This document shows positions 21,942 to 33,247 of a DNA stretch of 64,000 nucleotides, one piece after another. The stretch is from Arthonia radiata (taxonomy: Eukaryota; Ascomycota; Arthoniomycetes; Arthoniales; Arthoniaceae), in the NCBI GenBank assembly GCA_002989075.1, contig PSQN01000015.1, positions 1,860,001-1,924,000 of the forward strand, in the 5' to 3' direction. Made by a program: the position numbers and the translations under genes. Numbering within the stretch: the stretch's first letter is position 1; each line of letters opens with the position of its first letter. The notes beneath the pieces were generated by a model, which ran no database searches, was not told where the DNA came from, and saw only the letters and a program-made list of their open reading frames with translations.

Positions 21942-22988
21942 ATGGCCACGCTCCAGGCTCTTTTCACGGGCTTTATTGCCGTTGCTGTCATAGTCTCTGC
22001 TAGGTAGGCATTCGCACCCTGCTCCGACAGACATAGTTGATAGCAATGCCTCTATACCACAGCGGCTGATTACCATAGGCCGCAAGAGTTTGATACAACA
22101 TCGGTTACGACGTTGCGCGACCCGTCCAACCTTCTGCTGACCCCCCCTCAACCCCTTCCACGGAAGTTCGATCCCAAACAAATACCGCCAGAGCTGGTAA
22201 AGGATGCGGGGAAGTGTCCATGCTTCGTCCAGACCTTTTCCGTTCAGCCTTCAGAGTGCCCTACTTACAGCTGTCCTGCGGCGCCTACGTGCACAGCAAC
22301 GCCAACGGAAACCATAACGACGCCAATCTATGTACCACATGGAACTATCTGTGGATTCAGAGACTCCATCAATACAACAATAAATGGAGGATGCTCTAGC
22401 TGCCAGACGACCTGTCCGACAAGCACTATTTACACTGCTTTCGATTTGAACCAATACAATGCCACTGTGAGTAACGACATCTGAGCAAATTGCGAAGGGA
22501 TATGGTTGGCATAGAAATTCGCCGTGGCCAAGCTGTGCGATCTCGCAAAATGTCCAGGAACTGCACCTGAGACATTGTTTCGCTGTCAAAGCTGACATTA
22601 GCAGGTCACTTTCGACGCTGATCCACAGACCTGCACGCCCACCGGAGGGTGCATGGCCGCGCTCTGCATTGTCGAGGCTACGACGACGATTCCACCGTGC
22701 TTTGCGGGGATCATGACGAAGTCTTTCACCTCTACGCTGCCGTGCGAGACAGATTGCTCGCAAGGGTGCAGAACTTCATGGGTCACTGCGGTAAGTGCGA
22801 ACGCATCCAATTCCTCGGGGGAGTTTTCCGCATGCGTGAAGACTCGTTTGTTGCCGTTGCGCGACAGATTGTTTCGAATTTTATGCGATTTTTGCGTGAA
22901 TGATTCGCCAGATAGTCTAATGCTGACTGCATGCATCTAGACGGCGAAACCAGAGGGCTGGGCCGCAAAATCTGCTGGATACCTCTAG
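21942..22988 (+). CDS. Secreted cysteine-rich protein, four exons
   Basis: Exons 21942-22003, 22079-22466, 22605-22790 and 22941-22988 join in frame (introns of 75, 138 and 150 nt, donors GTAGGC, GTGAGT and GTAAGT), giving 227 residues. Exon 1 is essentially a signal peptide (L-F-T-G-F-I-A-V-A-V-I-V-S-A). The mature protein has about 16 cysteines in two clusters, such as K-C-P-C-F, S-C-P-A-A-P-T-C and C-S-S-C-Q-T-T-C in the first and P-C-E-T-D-C-S-Q-G-C in the second, separated by Thr-rich linkers with N-x-T sites. No catalytic domain recognised. Extracellular wall protein or effector-like are both possible. Intron 2 is placed at the longer alternative because a shorter acceptor leads to a stop. 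Confidence 0.65.
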
Positions 22989-23383
22989 ACGCAGATCGTC
23001 AAAATGATACGGTCAACGATGTCGCGTGACAATGACAAAGGGTTTGGTCATAGCGCCAGGTAGGCTTGATCATTATGCATGGATCTGCAACCATCATCGC
23101 TTATCGTTCTTTGAGCCACCGTGCTTTTCAATTCTGCCGCATGGTCTTGAAATATACATTGTGCCGGACGCAAAGCACGAAAACGATTGAAAAAGACGTC
23201 TGCGGCCCAATGTGGCGCCGCTGCATTCCTCGATATACTCAGCAACGGAATAAGATCAAACGCAAAATCTCGTTTATTCTCGATATTTGTCTGTTTCCTC
23301 TGCCGTGTGAACTGTTGTTGTGGGTTTCACAACACTAAGCCCAGGCGTTAAAAGACTCACCTGATCGCTGGACAACTGGCGCG
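22989..23383. other. Intergenic stretch, no gene seen
   Basis: Upstream region of the GPI-type protein at 23384. No motif assigned. Confidence 0.4.
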
Positions 23384-23907
23384 ATGCTCGCATTCTCCAC
23401 CGCGCTTGCTCTCCTGGCGGCGGTCTGGGGCGTAACGTTCGCACAGGATGCTCCTGCACAATCACCGGATTTCATGTCTCCCGTGAGCCCGTCCCCACTC
23501 ACCAGTCTCCACAACCGTTACGAGCGATTACTGATGATACACAGTCCGCGATGATCGATGCGATGCCCTCAACGATGACCACCGACATGTCCTCCATGAC
23601 TGAGTCGCCATCGGACAGTGCGACCAGCATGGCGACGACCTCTATGCCGTCCTCGGAGAGTGCCAAAATGTCTTCCTCGATGTCGTCGGCAATGAGCCAT
23701 AAGATGTCTTCGTCAAGCTCTCACATGGCCGCATCAGCAAGTTCGGCTGCCCATTCGGCATCAACAAAGGCCGCATCGAGCGCAAAGAGTTCGGCTAGCA
23801 AGGCCGCGACATCAAGCGGCATGAGTGGAGCAGTGGCACCCACGGCGAAGGCGGGGTTGGGAGCAGTGGGTGCTGGCGTGGCTGCAGCGGTGGTGGTTAT
23901 AATGTGA
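23384..23907 (+). CDS. Ser/Ala/Met-rich secreted protein, probably GPI-anchored
   Basis: Exons 23384-23482 and 23545-23907 (62-nt intron GTGAGC...CACAG, CTGAT branch) encode 153 residues. Signal peptide F-S-T-A-L-A-L-L-A-A-V-W-G-V-T-F-A is followed by a low-complexity Ser/Met/Thr then Ser/Ala stretch and a hydrophobic tail (A-V-G-A-G-V-A-A-A-V-V-V-I-M) without charged residues after it, as expected for a GPI signal. Likely a cell-surface protein. It lies divergent in sequence but parallel in design to 16051-16645, suggesting a small family. Confidence 0.7.
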
Positions 23908-24246
23908 GAAGGGGGAATGTAATGCTGGGGGGAGAAATGCTGGATTAGCTAATGGCCTTGACAGGCTCTTATTTAATGGACAATTCACGTTAGGGGGTGA
24001 ACTCTGTTGAAGTCAGCTCGATTATAGTCTGCGATAATTACCGAATGTGGTGATGGAGGATGATGGGATTTAAGCTTCGGTGAAGATCTACGAATCATGT
24101 CTCGCTGGTTACTCAGCCATCGAATGTACTCCCCTCGAAAGGGTAAATATCGCCTGGGAGCAGTCAATCTTCCCCGGCTTATAGAAGCCCGCTCGACAAC
24201 CTCTGAGCCTCATGTTCATCTCTGAGTCGGCTTCCCTTCCTCAATT
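23908..24246. other. Intergenic, upstream of the GATA factor
   Basis: 339 bp with no gene. Contains AT-rich patches and GATA-type tetranucleotides (for example GATAAT near 24034 on the + strand); autoregulation cannot be judged from this. Confidence 0.35.
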
Positions 24247-25770
24247 ATGACACATACCATGCGGAGCAACTCCTCCGCCGATTCCCGGCACGCCCATGCT
24301 GCGCCGCCATCCATGGTACATCTGCCAAAGGAGCGGTCAAGGGAAGAAATCGAGACCGCTGAGGTCTTGCTGAAGTATGGTCACTCGGATCGCCCCCATT
24401 GGGACATGCCCGCCCGATCGATTCCCCACGAGCCTCGTCCGCACTCCACCCAGGCAGCACCGCTATCAGACCTGATTACGACAGACCATGAGCCGCATGA
24501 TGTTGCGCGGAACAGCGTTGAGAGCGCAATGTCGGCGGCAGCCGCGTCGCAAATGTCACACGGCCAAGCGTGCAGGTTAGTCCTTCCGAGCAGATCTGCG
24601 TACCGTCATGCAAGTACCCGGTGCGTCGTGAACTTACACTTTGGTAGCAATTGCGGAACCACCAAGACCCCGCTGTGGCGTCGATCGCATTCAGGCGCCG
24701 TCATTTGCAACGCCTGCGGCCTCTACGAGAAGAACAAGAACGCTGCCCGCCCTCGTAATCTCAAGCGACCACCCACATACGCAACCACCAACCCCGCTCT
24801 TCTCAACTCTTCCGATCACCGACCAATAAGCAGCGGGTCAAACCTTACCTCATATACAACGCCGGCGGCGTCTTGGGTTCCAGCAGACCAGCTCACCTCT
24901 GGCTCGTGCCCCGGCGGCGGTCGCTGCAATGGCACCGGTGGTAAGGCAGGCTGCGACGGCTGCCCCGCATTCAACAACAGGGTATCGAAGGCAGCACAGC
25001 TCGCGCTCCAAGAGCACGACGCATCTCGTGCCAGCACTGCCTCCAGAGACCGCACCGAGAGCTCGCCGGGATATCCAGACTCAGAGAGCGTTGTCATCGC
25101 GTGTCAGAACTGTCATACCACCACCACGCCGCTATGGAGACGTGACGCGAATGGACATACCATCTGCAACGCCTGTGGGCTGTACTACAAGCTTCACGGA
25201 TACCACCGGCCAGTAGCTCTCAAGAAGGGTTTCATACAACGGCGGAAGAGGGTCATGCCCGCCATGAACGACGGCTACCCATCGATGAGTGAGACGGCAA
25301 GGAGCTCGCAGTCGGGCGACGAGAGTCGGCATGGCTCAGGGTCGGATACAGGGGCACGGACGTGGCATGCGGCGAACATGCATCCTCGTGGACCGCCGCC
25401 GGTGGACTTCACGTCGTACACGAGCGCTCGGGCGGGGGAGAAGCGATCAGCCTCGCCAGCTTGGAACACCAGCATGCCGCCCCCACAGCAAGGCTCGTCA
25501 GGGTCGGGGTCCCAGGATGGGTCGAACGCTGATACTATGGCGGCGCTGCATCAGCGAGTTAGCAGTGGGCCTTATAATCTTGATCGAGGGTCAGCGTCAG
25601 AGTCGCCCGGTCACGAAAATGAGGATGCGGAGGAGAAGAAACGGAGGAAGATGGCGAAGCGGGAGAATCTGGCCGCGCAGATCGCTCGAATGCAGAGGGA
25701 GATGCATGAGCTGGAGAACGATGAGGGGGAGCATGTGCATGCTATGCGCCAGCACGTGGAGGCATCTTGA
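24247..25770 (+). CDS. sreA: GATA factor of the SreA/SRE/URBS1 siderophore-repressor type
   Basis: In fungi these proteins repress siderophore synthesis and iron uptake when iron is sufficient. Exons 24247-24575 and 24648-25770 (72-nt intron GTTAGT...GGTAG) give 483 residues. The intron falls inside the first zinc finger; splicing restores C-S-N-C-G-T-T-K-T-P-L-W-R-R ... C-N-A-C-G-L-Y (residues ~108-133). Next comes the family-specific cysteine-rich region C-P-G-G-G-R-C-N-G-T-G-G-K-A-G-C-D-G-C-P (~197-216), linked to iron sensing in homologues. The second finger C-Q-N-C-H-T-T-T-T-P-L-W-R-R ... C-N-A-C-G-L-Y follows (~262-287). The C-terminus has a basic K-K-R-R-K patch and a helical leucine-containing segment (Q-I-A-R-M-Q-R-E-M-H-E-L-E). 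Both fingers and all four cysteines of the central region are intact. No siderophore biosynthesis gene is visible in the window. Confidence 0.92.
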   Translation: MTHTMRSNSSADSRHAHAAPPSMVHLPKERSREEIETAEVLLKYGHSDRPHWDMPARSIPHEPRPHSTQAAPLSDLITTDHEPHDVARNSVESAMSAAAASQMSHGQACRLVLPSRSAYRHASTRCVVNLHFGSNCGTTKTPLWRRSHSGAVICNACGLYEKNKNAARPRNLKRPPTYATTNPALLNSSDHRPISSGSNLTSYTTPAASWVPADQLTSGSCPGGGRCNGTGGKAGCDGCPAFNNRVSKAAQLALQEHDASRASTASRDRTESSPGYPDSESVVIACQNCHTTTTPLWRRDANGHTICNACGLYYKLHGYHRPVALKKGFIQRRKRVMPAMNDGYPSMSETARSSQSGDESRHGSGSDTGARTWHAANMHPRGPPPVDFTSYTSARAGEKRSASPAWNTSMPPPQQGSSGSGSQDGSNADTMAALHQRVSSGPYNLDRGSASESPGHENEDAEEKKRRKMAKRENLAAQIARMQREMHELENDEGEHVHAMRQHVEAS

Positions 25771-26102
25771 ATGTTTGTTCTAGCGAAAAGCCAGGGGAAA
25801 GAAGGGAGAGGTAGAACTGGTGGAACTGGACTGTCTAATGAGATATGAAAGTGTGTGATGAATTTGCAATTGACCCACAAGCTCCATTGCCAGATCGTTG
25901 GTTCCGCTTCTGATCTTACCATTTTGTTACGTTTAATGCGCCATTTCATGGGTTATGCAGCCACAGCTGAGGGGGAATGGCGCCAAAGCCATGGATGGCA
26001 TGCAAGCGAAAGGGGCTAGCACGTGAGGTGGCAACCAACTTCCTCTTCTAGTACCTTGTATACACACATTGGGTGCAGGACTGTTGAGATCAGCAATGCG
26101 AG
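25771..26102. other. Intergenic between GATA factor and ELP4
   Basis: 332 bp, no gene or repeat recognised; 3' flank of one gene and promoter of the next. Confidence 0.35.
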
Positions 26103-27427
26103 ATGGCCTTTCGTAAACGGAATGCTCCGATCTCATCAGCTCAGAAGACGACTCATGCTGAAACCAACACCGGAGTCCAGCCGGCAGCCGATGATGTGGC
26201 CAGTCAACGCAATGCGCTCCCACAAGGTATACGACCCAGTCACTCGGATGGCCGGCCAACAATGTCATCGGGAACACCGTCCCTAGACAGTCTATTGGCA
26301 GTTCATGCAGGTCTACCGCTTAGCCACAGCTTGCTCGTTGAAGAGACTGGCACTACAGACTACGCCGGCGCGCTACTAAGATGTTATGCTGCAGAGGGTG
26401 TCATGCAAGGCCAGCACCTCCATGTGATTGGCGCCGGACCCGCATGGATGAAAGAACTTCCTGGTGTGGTTGAAGGGCGAGGCGGCAGAGAGAAGAGGGG
26501 ACCAGTGGAAAGAAAGGAAAGCGAAAAGATGAGGATTGCATGGAGGTATGAGAGAATGGGTGCCATGGGTGAGAGAGGTACGGCCCGATCCTAGTTCGAT
26601 CCAATCCAGCTCAGAATCGCTGCGAACTCTACCCAAGATTTCGCTGAAGACTGAACGGCTCTCGTGAGCTTTCCAGCTAACGATTGCGGCCTAACCTAGG
26701 ACCCAAGCTACCTGCCGGCGCGAATGCACCAACCTCGGGCGCGTCCATCGAGCAACCTTTCTGCCACACGTTCGACCTTACCACCCGGCTCACTATTCCG
26801 CCTACGGCATCTATCACGCACCACGCCGTCTCGCCTAACCCAGCCACCTCACCTTTCACCAACATTCTCCAGTCGCTCACTGCCGCCCTTGCCAGCGCAC
26901 CCAACGCAATCCATCGCATAGCCATTCCCTCACTCCTCTCACCCCTCTCCTACCCACCTCACTCATCGCAGCCACACCATCTCCTTTCCTTCCTCCACGC
27001 CCTCCGCGCTCTCCTCCGACGCTTCACCACAGCCACCGCTCTCGTCTCCCTTCCACTAACGCTCCATCCTCGCACCTCAGCCCTGACACGCTGGTCGGAG
27101 CACCTCGTCGACGGCGTCATCGAGCTCGCGCCCTTCCCATTCCGCCCTGACGAGTACGCACGCCCGCGACCGCCATCAGGCGAAATGAGAGATGGCAAGA
27201 GCGAGGGCGACCCCAAAGGAGAGCCGCAAGGCATGGTGAAGTTGCACAAGCTGCCCGTGGTGCACGAGCGCGGCGGAAGCGTGAAAGGGCTGGGTGATGA
27301 CTTGGCGTTCTCGGTGTCCAGGCGAAGGTTCTGGATCGGTGCATTCAGTCTGCCGCCTGAGGGCGGGGATGAAGAAGCTCAGGGCGGTGGGCGCGGCATG
27401 CCTGCGAAGGGGGAGATGGAGTTTTGA
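26103..27427 (+). CDS. ELP4: Elongator complex subunit 4
   Basis: Elp4 is one of three RecA-like subunits (Elp4-5-6) of Elongator, which modifies wobble uridines of tRNAs. Exons 26103-26577 and 26700-27427 are joined through a 122-nt intron (GTACGG...CCTAG), about 400 residues. Exon 1 has M-A-F-R-K-R-N, then G-I-R-P-S-H-S-D-G-R-P-T and S-L-L-V-E-E-T-G-T-T-D-Y-A, and ends with M-R-I-A-W-R-Y-E-R-M-G. Exon 2 has P-F-C-H-T-F-D-L-T-T-R-L and the late R-R-F-W-I-G-A-F. The order matches the PAXNEB/Elp4 family. Its 3' end faces the small membrane protein gene, with only 68 bp between stop codons. Confidence 0.9.
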
Positions 27428-27495
27428 GGGCTGTGCTTCCTCGTAGAGAGCGAAAAGGTTGTAGGGGCTATATCGAGAAAAAGAGGTGGAAGACA

Positions 27496-27741
27496 TTAGT
27501 CCTCCTCATCGATGACTGCTCTATCGAGCATGTCTTGCATCTCGATCTGCTCCCAGCCTGCGTTGGCGGACATACCGCGCGTGTATGTGCGCCCGAAGGA
27601 GCTGTTGTCGCGCGCTTTCGCGACCTGAGCGTTGACGCGGGCTCGGAAAGTATCGCCCAAGCACGTGGACAAGATGAGCCAGGCGAGGAAGAGGACGAAG
27701 GGGAGGAAGAGAATAAGTGTTAGAAGGATGAGAACGTCCAT
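27496..27741 (-). CDS. Small single-pass membrane protein, 81 residues
   Basis: Starts M-D-V-L-I-L-L-T-L-I-L-F-L-P-F and has one long hydrophobic segment (~residues 2-26). A soluble tail follows, containing R-A-R-V-N-A-Q-V-A-K-A-R and G-R-T-Y-T-R-G, and it ends in acidic residues. Intronless. No named family recalled, but the clean membrane segment, ATG placement and tight fit between two solid genes support it. Divergent from the F-box gene across 355 bp. Confidence 0.6.
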   Translation of the reverse strand: MDVLILLTLILFLPFVLFLAWLILSTCLGDTFRARVNAQVAKARDNSSFGRTYTRGMSANAGWEQIEMQDMLDRAVIDEED

Positions 27742-28096
27742 GCTGTTTTGCAAACACGGGGCAACTATGGCGACTTATCTTAGACGTGCCAATACAAGCG
27801 TCTTGGTTGTTTCCCTCGACATTGCTGTTGCCATCTCATCTGCGGCGATACTGCTGAGAGGAAATAAATAGTTGAGGCCAGAAATATCAGGCCGCCTGTA
27901 TCTATACTAACCTTGTTCAATCTAGCGCACATCAGTCACGATACGAGTCGAATCATCACCCGTCGCGTCTTTGAGGAGTCTCCTTTCTCCACCACCAGAC
28001 ACCGACCACGCTCTCGTACATTGCTCCAAAATTCGCTGAGGCTCATCACGACTGCCTCGGCCTCGCAAATCTTCCACATCACCTCTAAACCATTAT
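27742..28096. promoter_or_regulatory. Divergent promoter between small membrane protein and F-box gene
   Basis: 355 bp with no gene; no specific factor site assigned. Confidence 0.35.
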
Positions 28097-31000
28097 ATGC
28101 AACCTGAGCCTACTGAGCCTTCCCAGAACGCTACAGTCAGATCAGCCACCCCAGAACCCACATCCTCTACTCATCATGGCCTTTTCGGTGATCCCACAGA
28201 GCTCAGCTCCCCGCCACTGCTGTCCTCAGCAGAGCGCGGCGGTAGCATCGGTGGCTCATCTACGGAATGGTCGCTGTCCCCAACCTCGGAGCTTGCTTCA
28301 CCTGGCAGCTCGGAGTATGCCGGGCTGAGTCGACGAGATACCGGCAACGAGCATGAATCTGTAGACCTTGATATTGAAAATCTGAGCTTGTCTTTGACAT
28401 CGAACACACCAAAGAAGTGGAACCGTCGTGCTACTGCGAACACGAGTGACGATGGCGAACCGTCTACTCTTCATGAGTTTCCTGAGGGTAAGGTTGCTTA
28501 CGTCTATCAGGACGGGCCAAGTGCTGACAGCATACAGAACTTTTGTTTCATGTTATGTCGCATCTGCCAGCACAGGACTTGCTTACTGTTAAGCTCGTCT
28601 CGCGACGTTTCTACTCTTTAGTCACTTCGCCTACTGCTTGGTCGAACGCTTTCTCAAGATTCTTCCCTGGCGTCGACTCGCTTCGCTCAAGCGCAGACTT
28701 GACGTCGACCAAGAGACAGGATGATGGTCTTCACACTGAAGCGCGAGTCTTCACGCCGCTTTCTGCGTCCATCTCGTGGAGCAGCGAGTATCTCGCTCGA
28801 ACACGCTTGCTTCGAGCATTGATGCGCGGTCGACCGTCTCTGCCTTTTGCAGCGCCGTGTCCTGGCAAGCCAGGCAAAGGCAGCGCAACATTTACTTTCT
28901 CTTCTCGGATTTGGCGTGGGTGCACTGCACTGGACGCCGACTTCGGGTCTATCTTTGACAAGCGCAAGCCGCAGTTCATCCATGGCTCTGCGCTTTCCGG
29001 GTCTGTCACGAGCAGCGACAGGCGCGGCAAGTTCGATGCTTGGGGCTTCAGCAACCCCGTCTTCTTCCGACACTTCCATGAAGTACATCCGGGTACTGAG
29101 CCGTATGGTATGGGCTCTGGCACCTCTGTGGGTCTGCCGAACATGATGGAAGTCAGTCAGCAGTATGGCATGCTCTATGGCGAAGGCACGCCTCACGGGA
29201 ACGCTCACTACTTGGGCATTGGCGAGAAGCATGCTCGTATCTTGACGTCTTTCACCGGCATTTCAGATCGCAACGAAGGCATACCCCGTCTGCCCAACGA
29301 GCTGCAGTGTCCGACCACGCTTTGGATCGCCAAATCCGCAGCTTTGCCTCGTGTGAGTCAAGGCATGATCGGCATGTTGGTCGGTTCATCCAATGGTACT
29401 GTCTCAGCGTACAGTCTCGGGCCACAGGGCGGTCAGCGGCATGAACGCGGTGAGATGACGGCGCGTTGGATCTTGAGTCCAGGCGTCCCGATCATTGCAG
29501 TCCACGCAGACGAGCAGTATACGGAAGAACGTGAGCACGCCGAGCGCGTTTGGGCTTTCGCGCTGAATGCGCTCGGCGAGCTGTTCTATATCAAGAGCTT
29601 GCCGGAGCTCGCCCCTAGCCCGCAAGCGCCTCGCAATGCTACTACAGAAGAGCTGGCAGAGAAGGAGGAGCTGAGGGCTTGGCAGACTGGTCGTTCGCAG
29701 CCGTGGCAGTTGGTGGCGACTACGATGCGTGAGTCTCGGTATGATGATGGGAAGAATCGAGAGCCGCCTTCTTGGCTTCCTTCGCAAGTCACTGGAGTTG
29801 CAAATACGGCGATTAGTGCCGAAGAGACGCTGAAGCTGGAATCCTGGTCCATGAAGACGCCTATTGAGATCCGTGCGGAGTTCAATGGATGGGATATGCG
29901 CCGACGTCTTGTTGTTGACTTTGCTGGCGATGATGGCAGGGGTACTGGAGAGAGCGCATTAATCATTAGTGGTGGCTACGACTCAATGCCCACATCCCTT
30001 GTCCGCTACAAGCGGACGAAGACTGCGCCCGCTGGCGTCCACGATTTACCTGGCGCTCAAGGCGGCGCCACGCAGGGTTCCATCCCTACTGAGACCAAAA
30101 AGTCGTCTTGGTCCTTTGCCGATGTTCCGGGGAAATCAACGGCCACAGAGACCGCTGAGAAGCCGGAAATGATTGACCAGTGGTTTTGCTCGCAGTATGT
30201 GCCAGGCATATACTCGTTGATGCAAATCACTGCCACGGCCATCGACAACTCCGTCCATGCGACCACCACCCTCGAAGAGGATGAGAAGCTTCGGAGAGCG
30301 CGCTCAACAGCCAGACATGGCAGGGCGCCTCGATCAGACGCGCCATCGCAGCCTGACGCCGAAGCTCATGTCCCTGGAAGGCGTGCTCGTCTCTTTGCAG
30401 CTGGGACTTCTGCAGGCTTTGTCTTCCTCTGGGACATGCGAGCGCCGACTAGCAAATCTGCAGGTCTGACAAACGACGTCCAGCCTGTGCGAGTGATTGT
30501 GACCGACTCTCCTGGTATCTCCTCGATCGCGCTTTCGTCGTTATACCTTGTGCACGGCGGTACTGAAGGCTTGCTCCAAGCGTGGGATCTCCTCGCCTCC
30601 ACAACCGAGCCACTTCGCACCTTGAGCTCGCGCCGCCTTGTCAACAACAGGCGTCGCGCTATTCTTGCCGCTCAGCAGGCATCTGTACCGGCCACCTGGG
30701 CAGCGCAGAACACTGAGCGCCTCGCAGCCTCCGCCATCTGCCTCGACCCTGACCCATCAGTCCTTCGAGGCGTTGCCACGATCGACAGCTGGATCAAATA
30801 CTGGAGTTTTAGCTCTGCATCCTCTGCAGAAGAGCTGTCGCGCTCGCAAAAGCGCAAGTTGAAAAGAGGCAATGGCTCTAAGAACCCCGGCCTGACAGGA
30901 GGCGGCGAAGCAGAGATGGGCTACTCCGGCTTCTCAGGCAGTCAGCGGCGCACAAATCTGAAAGGCTATGTGAGCCACGAGATGCACCTGCGCGAGATGG

Positions 31001-31788
31001 ACAAAGTCGAAGAGCGGCGCGCAAATAAGGAAGACCGTCGCTTTGCTGGTCGCTTCGGCACCAATCTACTGGGCGTCGACGCCTCCGAAGAAGATTTGAT
31101 TGCCTACGCTACGATGTTGAGCCAGGAAGAGAACGAGAAGCACTTGCGTCGCGCCGCGGAGTCGACTATGAAACTCAGCCGCGACGCCAGCACAGACGAG
31201 GTTGAAGCGCACAAAGCGGCCTTGAATGAGCAAGACGCAGAGAAGTGGAAGTACGCAAGCTGGAAGGAGCGGTTTGAGATGCTACCTGAAGGTGGTGTGG
31301 CGATCCCGAGCGAGATCCTGGAGCAGGTTGCTGCCGAGAGTGCAGAGGATCCCTACTTGAAGAAGGCAATGGAAATGAGTATGCAGGAAAGAGAGCGCCA
31401 AGAATCGCTCGCAAGCAGTGCGCCATCCACGCCACAGCAAGCAGGCTCAAGCAACCAGCAGAATGCGAGGGAGCTTGAGGACGACCCTGATCTGGCGGAG
31501 GCGATCGCGCTGAGTATCACGCACGGGCAGTCTTCGTCACCAGAGCAACTGCCCATGGGACGAGCGAGTCTGAGGGAGTCGCATCACCATGAAAAGGATG
31601 AGCTTGAGCGGGCGATACGCATGAGTTTGGCTGAGCAGGGCTCTTCTGCAGCGAAGGAGTCACACAGGACCAGTCATGCGAATGAGGGTGATTTCCCTTC
31701 ACTACCTTCTTCGTCGCCTCCCAGCGGGTCTACGTCTGCAGGTAAGGGGAGGCGTGGGAAAGGCAAGGAGACGAGGGGGGCTTGGTGA
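28097..31788 (+). CDS. F-box protein with WD40-like region and C-terminal UIM motifs
   Basis: Exons 28097-28487 and 28538-31788 (50-nt intron GTAAGG...ATACAG) give about 1213 residues. The intron junction restores the F-box: E-L-L-F-H-V-M-S-H-L-P-A-Q-D-L and V-K-L-V-S-R-R-F-Y (~residues 131-155), which would bind Skp1 in an SCF ubiquitin ligase. The middle contains WD40-like strands ending in W-D (R-L-F-A-A-G-T-S-A-G-F-V-F-L-W-D, L-V-H-G-G-T-E-G-L-L-Q-A-W-D), probably a degenerate propeller for substrate binding. The C-terminus holds three ubiquitin-interacting motifs: P-Y-L-K-K-A-M-E-M-S (~1065), P-D-L-A-E-A-I-A-L-S (~1110) and E-L-E-R-A-I-R-M-S-L (~1150). This suggests a ligase subunit that also reads ubiquitin. 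N-terminal 120 residues are Ser/Pro/Thr-rich and likely disordered. Confidence 0.85.
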
Positions 31789-32440
31789 ATTTGCGGTTTA
31801 AAAAGAGTGCGTTGTTCGATTCGAGGGTGGACTGGTTTGTTCATCGTGATTCTATGGTCGGCGCAGTTGTGTTCGGCTGCTCTGCTCGACCTCAGAATTT
31901 CTGGCCTATTCGGCTCTTGCTGGTTCTTTTGGTAATACATTCGATTCTTTATACGCTGGCATGGACGTCTTGCATACTTCTCGTGACATTTGCCGACAAA
32001 CAGGCTCCGGGCTCAGACTGTGGGCCATACATCCCATTGACGATATGAAAACTCATCTAACACCTAACAATGCTGGCTCCATATACGCCTACTCCGGCTG
32101 AGGTGGCAAGTGCTCTGTCTCACTCTGACACTTATCTGGCCTGGGGCCACATTCGCGTTGTGGGCTCAAGCCTATAACGGGGTAAATCAACGACGCGGCT
32201 GATCAGTTGCCGAGCCGCAGCCTACGACGGGATCATTCAACGACCCTGCGGATTAGGTGGTCTGAGGAACGAAATATGGTAGGTCATAAGCGTCGCATAC
32301 AACTGACAATAGCTTCCTGCGGAGCCATCCACCCGGGCGGTAAGAATACTCTGCACAACATTCTAATCCTCCAAGCCAACGCGCCGTAATCCACTCTCGT
32401 CTAATCAATAAGCCCAAGCGCTACTCGCAACAACCCGACC
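31789..32440. other. Intergenic stretch, no gene seen
   Basis: 652 bp; only short ORFs. The repeated phrase GGTAAATCAACGACG / GATCATTCAACGACC around 32180-32240 is a short imperfect duplication. Confidence 0.35.
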
Positions 32441-32803
32441 ATGGCCAGCAGCGACAGAAACAAATGGGACGACAACTACGACAAAATTGCGTCGACCTAC
32501 GACGCAAACTACAACAAGCATAGCCACGGCCACCACACCCTGGAAGAATGGCACGCATATCACAGTGGCCAGCTCACTCTCTGCCAGTTTTTGCAAGATA
32601 TGGCGCCACTAGGAAACACGCAGCGCGCGGAGTCGGTCCATGAACACAAACGCAGCCATCATGTCTTCCATATTGACCGCCTGAAGAAACGCAAACGTCA
32701 CCTAGGAGACGAGGCGTGGAAGACGACGACAGAGCCGCATCTCATTTCGCATTACCCCGAGGACTTTGATGGAAAGGGTAAACACGTTGCAAGTACGGAG
32801 TGA
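32441..32803 (+). CDS. Hypothetical protein, 120 residues
   Basis: Intronless ORF rich in His, Lys, Asp and Tyr (W-D-D-N-Y-D-K-I-A-S-T-Y-D; H-S-H-G-H-H-T). No signal or membrane segment. The N-terminus faintly resembles the start of class I methyltransferases (W-D-x-x-Y-D-x-x-A-x-x-Y-D), but no SAM-binding motif follows, so no function is proposed. Confidence 0.45.
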   Translation: MASSDRNKWDDNYDKIASTYDANYNKHSHGHHTLEEWHAYHSGQLTLCQFLQDMAPLGNTQRAESVHEHKRSHHVFHIDRLKKRKRHLGDEAWKTTTEPHLISHYPEDFDGKGKHVASTE

Positions 32804-33247
32804 TGTACTGGTTGCGATTGTGGGCCTGCTCTGCTCTTCCGATGAATGGCCAGACGATCCTTGCACCCTTGTGACCTGGTAGATCTGCATCGTGCGTCCG
32901 TCTCTCGCTTTGCTGAGGACATAAATCAAATAATCTCGGGTTGCTGGGTTCATCGATTGGATGCTGTACCTACATGCTATAAGAGAAGAGAAGAAGAGGA
33001 AGTCCTAGCTCTGCCAAATCGAGCGGCACACTTTTCAGCGATCGAGCCTATCTCGAGCAATGAGACTCAACCCGGTGACTTGCACGGTGCGGTTCTCGCC
33101 TCATTGCCATCAATACCGCAAAGAACCCCTCGCGAAGGATGCGCACCTGGTCTGACAGATCCCCTGCGCTCCGCCAATACATCGTACCCCGTCGGTAACC
33201 TGAACCAATTGATCGGTGAGGCACCGCTTCACTGGCGCCATCCCTTC
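32804..33247. other. Intergenic between hypothetical and GMC oxidoreductase genes
   Basis: 444 bp of 3' flank for both neighbouring genes, which converge here. An ORF on the + strand overlaps the GMC gene antisense and is not believed. Confidence 0.4.
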
